Shown: positions 32,196 to 37,518 of the stretch, piece after piece | Position numbering within the stretch: position 1 is the stretch's first letter | How the letters are laid out: every line of letters starts with the position of its first letter | Assembly: GCA_001792305.1 (NCBI GenBank) | Contig: MGGH01000025.1 | Location: 1 to 37,518, forward strand | From: Candidatus Woesebacteria bacterium RIFCSPHIGHO2_01_FULL_39_23 | GTDB taxonomy: Bacteria; Patescibacteriota; Microgenomatia; UBA8517 | Reading direction: 5' to 3' | Length of the DNA: 37,518 nt | The notes under the pieces: model-generated | The model's database searches: none | Seen by the model: the letters and a program-made list of their open reading frames with translations, nothing else | What the model was told of the DNA's origin: nothing | Position numbers and translations under genes: made by a program

Positions 32196-33459
32196 GCAGG
32201 AGATCGCGAATTGTTTGAACGAACTTCCCAATAATTCCTTTAGTGGGTAGTTTTATTCTTTTGGCAATAGACCCAACTCCGGGAGCCTCAATATTCTTAG
32301 AACCCCATAAAATCAACCCTATTGGTGCAGAGTAAGCAGGATTTAATATGTCATCTATCAGGCCCCCTACTCCTTTGGGTTCGCCGATCCTCGCAGGCAA
32401 TGCCATCATTCTTTTACTACTATCAACCACTCCCACAGTTAACGCACCGCCCCCCGTAATTACCACGCCAGATGGAATCTTATTAATTATTTCTGCCTTG
32501 GCCAAGTCAAGCTTTACCATTGTAAAAATTTCATTAAGCCTTGGCCTGATTATTCCTTCCACGAGAGTCTTTTTTGATACCTTCTTTGACTCGTCTGCGC
32601 CAAATGTTGCAATGTCAATGTAATCTACCTCTTTTTCCGTTTTTGAAAGTTTCTCCTTTTTCGATAATGCTAATTTTATCTTCTCAGCACTTTCAATAGA
32701 TACTCTAAGCCCAATAGCCAAATCATTTGTTACATTTTTAGCACCTATTGGGATTTCACTAGAGTATGCCAGTGAACCTTCGATAAATACTGCTACCGAT
32801 GTTGTACCTCCTCCTATATCGACCAACACGCAGCCCAACTCTTTTTCTGTATTCGTTAATACAGCTTCGGCAGCAGCAAGACCAGAAAAAACTAACTCTT
32901 CGACTTCCACCCCCACTTCACTCACAGTTTTGACTATATTTTTAATAGCGGGGGAAGAGGCACTAACTAAATGAGTCTCTACTTCAAGTCGAACACCCGT
33001 CATTCCGACAGGATCCTTTACGCCACCTTCACCGTCAACAGTATATTCTCTGGGTATAACATGAATCACTTCACGCGACGAAGGAAGTGAGACGGCTTTT
33101 GCGGCATCAATTACCCTTTCAATGTCCTCCTGGGAAATTTCCGAATCTGGATTTGATATTGCAACAACCCCATGGCTATTAAGGCTATTTATATGAGCAC
33201 CGCCGACTGATATATACGCTCTACTTAAATTGTATCCTGCCATTCTTTCAGCTGCCTCAACTGAAGAAACAACAGTCTCAACAGCCTCTTCAATATCAAC
33301 TATCTGCCCCTTTCTGACGCCTTTCGAATCAACCGAGGCAACACCAACGATATTGACACTCTTCTCAAGAGAGCTTTCGTTTAAATTAACTTGGGCAATA
33401 ATGGTAGTAACCTTTGCTGAACCCATATCAATCGCGGCAATTACTTTGTTGTCTTTCAT
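32191..33459 (-). CDS. ftsA: Cell division protein FtsA
   Basis: 422 aa. FtsA is the actin-like membrane anchor of FtsZ. Phosphate-1 AAIDMGSAKVTTIIAQ at residues 8-23, the SHS2-type insert with RAYISVGGAHINS, phosphate-2 GCVLVDIGGGTTSVAVF and the adenosine motif VVITGGGALTVGVVD are all in order. The C-terminal GKFVQTIRDLLP is a plausible amphipathic membrane helix. It overlaps ftsQ by 4 nt (ATGA). Confidence 0.97.
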   Translation of the reverse strand: MKDNKVIAAIDMGSAKVTTIIAQVNLNESSLEKSVNIVGVASVDSKGVRKGQIVDIEEAVETVVSSVEAAERMAGYNLSRAYISVGGAHINSLNSHGVVAISNPDSEISQEDIERVIDAAKAVSLPSSREVIHVIPREYTVDGEGGVKDPVGMTGVRLEVETHLVSASSPAIKNIVKTVSEVGVEVEELVFSGLAAAEAVLTNTEKELGCVLVDIGGGTTSVAVFIEGSLAYSSEIPIGAKNVTNDLAIGLRVSIESAEKIKLALSKKEKLSKTEKEVDYIDIATFGADESKKVSKKTLVEGIIRPRLNEIFTMVKLDLAKAEIINKIPSGVVITGGGALTVGVVDSSKRMMALPARIGEPKGVGGLIDDILNPAYSAPIGLILWGSKNIEAPGVGSIAKRIKLPTKGIIGKFVQTIRDLLP

Positions 33460-34136
33460 TTTAAGTTGCTCCTTATTACAGGATTTTTATAACGTAAATC
33501 TATTGTAGAACCAGACTGTAGCGGTTTCAACCGTGAAAGCAGGAATCGAAGACTTCCAAGCATTACATCCTTGTCCCCTGAAAGAGGAAATATTACTTTA
33601 GTTTCATTAGCTACTTCGACTTTTAGACTGTCCTTATCCAGGTATCCTCTACTTACCCCATACGCATCTGAAAGCGTTTTTAGTAACTTCGCTCCAAAAA
33701 GTTGCTCACCCTTTACACTTTGGCCTGTAGGGGGCAAATCTTCATCAACCGATAATACTGGAAGGGCTGATTCCTTTTCGTCTTTTATAACGACTCCTTC
33801 AATATCTACAATCATGTAATTTTCCGATCCGTTTCTTTTAAATGCAATATATCCATATCTCTCTATAATAAAAATTCGAAGGACAGACACAGACTCAAGA
33901 CTGACTGAAAAATCGCTTATTAAAGGTTCACGTGCTAAATATGACATTGCAATACTCCTTGCTGTAAAGAGGTTTTCGCTTACTACTCTTGATAAAAATT
34001 TTTCAACCTTAACACTACAGGGGCCAAATTGGCTCGTGCAGCTTACTTTTGATACTTTGGTAAATTTTAAAAAACCAAGGCACAGCAGGACAACTAAAGC
34101 AAGAGAAATAAAAAGGATTTTTTTGGCTTTTCTCAC
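33456..34136 (-). CDS. ftsQ: FtsQ/DivIB-type division protein
   Basis: 226 aa. A basic start, one membrane helix (about residues 6-24), then a POTRA-like segment (TKVSKVSC...SVKVEKFLSRV...DFSVSLESVSVLRIFIIERYGYIAFKR) and a C-terminal beta domain that ends TIDLRYKNPVIR, the usual FtsQ ending. FtsQ/DivIB links FtsL and FtsB to the division ring; no ftsL or ftsB is visible here. Four-base overlaps with both murG and ftsA place it in one transcript. Confidence 0.85.
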   Translation of the reverse strand: MRKAKKILFISLALVVLLCLGFLKFTKVSKVSCTSQFGPCSVKVEKFLSRVVSENLFTARSIAMSYLAREPLISDFSVSLESVSVLRIFIIERYGYIAFKRNGSENYMIVDIEGVVIKDEKESALPVLSVDEDLPPTGQSVKGEQLFGAKLLKTLSDAYGVSRGYLDKDSLKVEVANETKVIFPLSGDKDVMLGSLRFLLSRLKPLQSGSTIDLRYKNPVIRSNLK

Positions 34137-35236
34137 AAAGAGTTTTCGATAATGTCACAAATCAATTTATTGGCGTTTACGTCCAGTTTAATGTATTGAC
34201 CGGCTTTTTTAGTCGCCATTTCCTGCCATTTTAAAAATACTTCATTTATTTTTTGAAGTAGTATGGCTGGAGTCAGACTATTTTGGGTGAGGATTAAGGT
34301 AACGCCATATTTTTGTGCAATTTGTGCATTTATCATCTGTTCATTTTTATAAGACCAAGGAATGGGGATAAGTATTGACGGACGCCTAACTGCCATTATT
34401 TCTGATACCATATTTGCCCCCGCGCGTGAAATTATGATATCACTTGCCTTGTAAACACCTTCCATATCTTTTATAAACTCAAAGACCTCATATTTGTCTT
34501 TTAGCGCTGTCGGTAGACTTAGCCGTAACTTCAAAAAAGCGGGGTAATCTATTGAACCAGTTTGGTGAATTACCTTATAATTTTTTAAGATTTCCTGAAG
34601 TTTCGGTTTTAAGTTGTTATTTATAACTTTTGAACCCCTGGAACCCCCTAGAATCAATAACACGGGAGGCAAACCTGGATTCTTTTTGACTGGAACATTC
34701 TTGATACTCTCTCTAATTGGATTACCTACCAAAAAAGTTTTATCTAAAGGATAAAATTTTCGGCTGTTTTCTCTTGAAATTAGAATTTTTTTTGCAAATT
34801 TGCCTGTTAGCAAATTAGCTCGCCCGGCAACGGAGGTTTGCTCGTGTACAAAAACGGGTATTCGAGCGAAAAAAGCGCACAGTGAAACTAGAAATCCAGC
34901 TGAACCTCCCAAAGAAAAAACAATATCTGGTTTAATTTTTCGAATCAGCAAATAAGACTCAAAAAAACCAAGCGGAATCTTTAAAATTGCTGGAATCGTC
35001 CAAATGGAAAACCTCATTTGGACCCTCCCTGAATTTATAGAATAATAACGACACCCAAGTTTAGGTAAGAATTTTGATTCGAAAGGATTAATTTTGGCAC
35101 CTTCAAACGACCTTTTTGATCCAATCCAACTAATTTGCCAGTCATATTTTCTAGAATGTTTTAACATTTGAATGATCGAAATAGCCGTAGTTGCACCATG
35201 GCTACCAGTGAACAAGATTTTTTTGGTTTTTTTCAT
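34133..35236 (-). CDS. murG: MurG-like UDP-GlcNAc:lipid I transferase
   Basis: 367 aa. MurG adds GlcNAc to lipid I to give lipid II at the inner membrane face. The C-terminal GT28 domain is clear: LLILGGSRGSKVINNNL, VIHQTG, FIKDMEGVYKASDIIISRAGANMVSEIMAVRRPSILIPIP and NEQMINAQ. The N-terminal domain has DIVFSLGGSAGFLVSL and VFVHEQTSVAGRANLL. The usual N-terminal loop GGTGGH reads GSHGATT here, so the conserved histidine is shifted. It overlaps ftsQ and ftsW by 4 nt each. Confidence 0.92.
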   Translation of the reverse strand: MKKTKKILFTGSHGATTAISIIQMLKHSRKYDWQISWIGSKRSFEGAKINPFESKFLPKLGCRYYSINSGRVQMRFSIWTIPAILKIPLGFFESYLLIRKIKPDIVFSLGGSAGFLVSLCAFFARIPVFVHEQTSVAGRANLLTGKFAKKILISRENSRKFYPLDKTFLVGNPIRESIKNVPVKKNPGLPPVLLILGGSRGSKVINNNLKPKLQEILKNYKVIHQTGSIDYPAFLKLRLSLPTALKDKYEVFEFIKDMEGVYKASDIIISRAGANMVSEIMAVRRPSILIPIPWSYKNEQMINAQIAQKYGVTLILTQNSLTPAILLQKINEVFLKWQEMATKKAGQYIKLDVNANKLICDIIENSL

Positions 35237-36348
35237 ATCCCTTCTCTTGAAATATTCAAAACTATACCAATACTAACTAAAAGAGCAATTAGAGATGTTC
35301 CACCGTACGAAAAAAATGGTAGAGGTATACCCGTTAATGGTACCAACACCACCATTGATCCAATATTTAAGAATGACTGTAGTCCTATCCAAACACCCAC
35401 ACAGGTACTAAACGCAGAAGCAAATCTATCTTCGCTACGTAAAGCAATACGAAAAAGGCGAAAAACCAGAATACTAATAAGTATCAGTACGATAACTGCT
35501 CCCACAAATCCCAACTCCTCGGCAATAACCACAAAAACAGAATCGGTCGCAGATTCGGGTAAAAAAAGAAATTTCTGGCGAGATTGACCGAGCCCAGAAC
35601 CCAAAAATCCCCCAAGTCCTAAACCCAATAGTATTTGCTTCACATGATAAGAGCTCGTCAACGGCTCATTTACCCCACTCAAAAATGACATTAATCTTTC
35701 TCTTCGGTATGTTGAGGTAAAAATAAGTAATAGCCCAGCCAGAAATCCGACAGATAAGATCGAAATAAAACTTACAAAACTTATGCCGTTCACAAAAATT
35801 GCCGATACCCCAATGCTTAAAATTACCAAAGTTGTTCCCATATCAGGCTGTAGCATTACTAAGGCAGCCACAATTAAAAGAGGTAAAACAAAAGATAATA
35901 GATTTTTTTTTGAACTCACTAAACTTGAGACATAGATCGCAAAAAAAAGCTTCACAAATTCCGACGGTTGGAAACTTACTACACTTAAGTCTATCCATCT
36001 TCTGGCACCCAAACTTTTAATTCCAACACCTGGGATTAACACTAACAAAAGCATCGCAATTGTTAAAACAAAAAATGCCACAGAATACCTTTTCCAAACA
36101 CTGTAATGAATCCTACTCGAAATTATTAATCCTACAAAACCCAGGGCCACCGCAACAATTTGACTTCTCAAAAAATAAAAACTGTCTGAAAAAAACTTTA
36201 AAGCCTGGGGCGTCGACGCGTCTGCAACAGCTAATACACCCAGAAATGTTAACCCAATAGTTAAATACAACAAACTTTTGTCGTATGACTTTTTCTTATG
36301 TTCTTTTTTTCTCTTCAAATCCTTATATCGAAGAAAGCCATAGGCCAA
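35233..36348 (-). CDS. ftsW: FtsW-like SEDS septal peptidoglycan polymerase
   Basis: 371 aa with about ten membrane segments after a basic cytoplasmic start. RRWIDLSVVSFQPSEFVKLF, LLQPDMGTTLVI, GLGLGGFLGSGLGQSRQKFLFLPESATDSVFVVIAEELGFVG and GIPLPFFSYGGTSL are the SEDS/FtsW signatures. Its position between mraY and murG identifies it as the division enzyme rather than RodA. Its start lies 26 bases inside mraY. Confidence 0.95.
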   Translation of the reverse strand: MAYGFLRYKDLKRKKEHKKKSYDKSLLYLTIGLTFLGVLAVADASTPQALKFFSDSFYFLRSQIVAVALGFVGLIISSRIHYSVWKRYSVAFFVLTIAMLLLVLIPGVGIKSLGARRWIDLSVVSFQPSEFVKLFFAIYVSSLVSSKKNLLSFVLPLLIVAALVMLQPDMGTTLVILSIGVSAIFVNGISFVSFISILSVGFLAGLLLIFTSTYRRERLMSFLSGVNEPLTSSYHVKQILLGLGLGGFLGSGLGQSRQKFLFLPESATDSVFVVIAEELGFVGAVIVLILISILVFRLFRIALRSEDRFASAFSTCVGVWIGLQSFLNIGSMVVLVPLTGIPLPFFSYGGTSLIALLVSIGIVLNISREGI

Positions 36349-37378
36349 AAATAGCCATGATGATCCCAGCCAGCCAAGCTCTCATTACGATTTTGGGCTC
36401 CTCCCAACCTATTGCCAAAAACGTGTGATGAATCGGAGCCAATGGCAGAATAGGCCTGTTAAAAAGTCTCCAACCCAAAATCTGAAGTGCAGAGCTAAAT
36501 GCCTCAACTACAAATATCCCTCCTATAACAAACAATCCAAAAATATTCCCAGTTAAAAGACCAATTACTGCTATCATTGCGCCAAAAGAAAGCGCTCCTG
36601 TGTCTCCCAAAAATATTCTAGCAGGCCAGATATTAAAATATAAAAATGCGATAATTGAACCTAACCATAAAGCAATAAATACAGAAAGAGGGGTGTCCAG
36701 TGCCTGCGCAGTTATAATGGCAAATGCTATTAAAAATATCATAAGTAAACCAGACGCAAGACCATCCAACCCATCAGTGAAATTAAATGCATTAGCAAAA
36801 AAAACAATAATAAACGCAGCAAATATAATATAAATGCCCCCTAAATCCACAACCCGGTCAAACACCGGAACATGAATTATTGAAATCCCCATAACTCTAT
36901 TAAGATAAAAGGCAACAAACAAGGCCAAAATCAATTGTAAGAAAAATTTAAAATTTCTGCTCATACCCGTCCACAGACCAACCATTCCTCGCCTTGGCTT
37001 GCCAAATATTTTTATTAGGTCGTCTGAGAGCCCTAACAAACCAAAAGAAACAAGGGTGAAAAAAATTATAAAAAGTTCATTGTTTAAAGAAAAGTTAGAG
37101 TGCACAAAAATTCCGGATCGTTTGGCTATAGGAAATAAAATTGCAAAAAGAACTGTAACAACTATCAAAAGTAATATTCCTCCACCTGTCGGAGTTCCAG
37201 CTTTCAAATCATGAAGCCTATCAAAAAGAGGAATCTTACCTTTTCTTGGCGCTTCCTTTTTTCTAACCAAATTCATTCTGTAAAGAAGATCAATAAAAGG
37301 AACAATAAGAAAACTCGTAACTAAAAATGAAAATAAAACCAAGCCTAAAACCAGTGGTATTGTAGCGGGCAAGTCCAT
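36323..37378 (-). CDS. mraY: Phospho-N-acetylmuramoyl-pentapeptide transferase (MraY)
   Basis: 351 aa with about ten membrane helices. MraY attaches UDP-MurNAc-pentapeptide to undecaprenyl phosphate to make lipid I. Visible motifs: PTGGG (residues about 61-65), LSDDLIKIFG with the catalytic Asp pair, FANAFNFTDGLDGLASG, FLGDTGALSFGA and the His-rich loop PLAPIHHTFLAIGWEE. A TTGATA-17-TATAAT promoter overlapping the murF stop ends 6 nt before the ATG, so mraY and the downstream division genes can be started by a leaderless transcript. Confidence 0.96.
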   Translation of the reverse strand: MDLPATIPLVLGLVLFSFLVTSFLIVPFIDLLYRMNLVRKKEAPRKGKIPLFDRLHDLKAGTPTGGGILLLIVVTVLFAILFPIAKRSGIFVHSNFSLNNELFIIFFTLVSFGLLGLSDDLIKIFGKPRRGMVGLWTGMSRNFKFFLQLILALFVAFYLNRVMGISIIHVPVFDRVVDLGGIYIIFAAFIIVFFANAFNFTDGLDGLASGLLMIFLIAFAIITAQALDTPLSVFIALWLGSIIAFLYFNIWPARIFLGDTGALSFGAMIAVIGLLTGNIFGLFVIGGIFVVEAFSSALQILGWRLFNRPILPLAPIHHTFLAIGWEEPKIVMRAWLAGIIMAIFGLWLSSI

Positions 37379-37384
37379 AAAATA

Positions 37385-37413
37385 ATTATATGTTACACCA
37401 TTATCTATATCAA
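37385..37413 (-). promoter_or_regulatory. Promoter at the start of the mraY-ftsZ run
   Basis: TTGATA (37408-37413) includes the last codons of murF; 17 nt later comes TATAAT (37385-37390), 6 nt before the mraY ATG. There is no Shine-Dalgarno. It would let the division genes be transcribed separately from murF. Confidence 0.62.
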
Positions 37414-37518
37414 TTGAGAAACTAATTGATCTAAACCTATCGATCTAGACCCTTTCACCAAAATAATGTAGTTTTTTCTAAGGTATTCCTGCAGGTAGTG
37501 AACAGCTTCGTGCCAATC
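37405..37518 (-). CDS. murF: UDP-N-acetylmuramoyl-tripeptide-D-Ala-D-Ala ligase, C-terminal end
   Basis: Only the last 37 codons are in the window. They read DWHEAVHYLQEYLRKNYIIL then VKGSRSIGLDQLVSQLI and stop at TAG. The VKGSRxxxLdxlv ending is the standard MurF C-terminus, and position directly upstream of mraY is standard for the division cluster. MurF adds D-Ala-D-Ala to the UDP-MurNAc tripeptide. The ATP and substrate motifs are outside the window. Confidence 0.85.
   Translation of the reverse strand, partial: DWHEAVHYLQEYLRKNYIILVKGSRSIGLDQLVSQLI

Noticed and set aside
1-37518. UGA recoding as in Gracilibacteria or SR1
   Set aside because: TGA ends gatCA, ftsA and the 59-aa gene at natural C-termini, and no conserved gene contains internal TGA.
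1-37518. CRISPR arrays or insertion sequences with transposases
   Set aside because: No regularly spaced repeats and no transposase, integrase or Cas-like reading frame was found.

Overview
The window looks like a chromosome segment of a Patescibacteria (CPR) bacterium, most likely Microgenomates-like. This is an inference from gene content: an AT-rich, tightly packed genome with ATGA-type overlaps; a free-standing EF-Tu-domain-II-like mini-protein beside a HELAH metallopeptidase; an unusual GatC-GatA fusion; and a division cluster running murF-mraY-ftsW-murG-ftsQ-ftsA-ftsZ. UGA acts as a stop (ends of gatCA, ftsA and a 59-aa gene), so this is not the recoded Gracilibacteria/SR1 code. The four tRNAs encode no CCA.

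Layout. 1-3444 (minus): sugar-phosphate isomerase (partial) and phosphohexomutase, HolA-like clamp-loader subunit, metallopeptidase, EF-Tu-like mini-protein, RuvC. 3554-14909 (minus): L19, DnaE, an MFS transporter, GatB, the GatC-GatA fusion, HtpX, LemA and PolX/PHP. 14981-20928 is a mixed accessory zone: a JAMM-like gene with two compensating frameshifts, a MazG-like protein, a frameshifted NUDIX gene with a decayed tail fragment, a short Dcd/dUTPase-like gene between 13-bp direct repeats at tRNA-Asp, a winged-helix regulator, an 800-bp AT-rich gene-free stretch, a LysM protein, tRNA-Gly, a membrane-anchored protein, a cytidylyltransferase and a 59-aa Cys-motif gene. 21003-25216: FNR-like reductase, tRNA-Thr, Ig-like surface protein, ferric-reductase-like membrane protein, an APH-like kinase between GC-rich spacers, tRNA-Val and signal peptidase I. 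25183-37518 (minus, apart from one small gene): ParB, L27, L21, RodA, IleRS, then FtsZ, FtsA, FtsQ, MurG, FtsW, MraY and the end of MurF, which together cover lipid-linked peptidoglycan precursor synthesis and septal division.

The most interesting signal is a repeated two-part palindromic element with four copies (1572-1632, 3451-3550, 17343-17458, 18665-18757). Its hairpin arms change in step between copies while the loop (TGC) and a downstream block ending in GGTATAA-like bases stay the same. In three copies the -10-like hexamer ends only 6-8 nt before a start codon (phosphohexomutase, ruvC, winged-helix regulator). The fourth faces a gene-free region that may encode a small RNA. More widely, about fifteen genes have a -10 hexamer 6-9 nt before the start codon, so leaderless mRNAs seem common here, and this decides several starts. 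No tool was run; every family assignment is from reading motifs.
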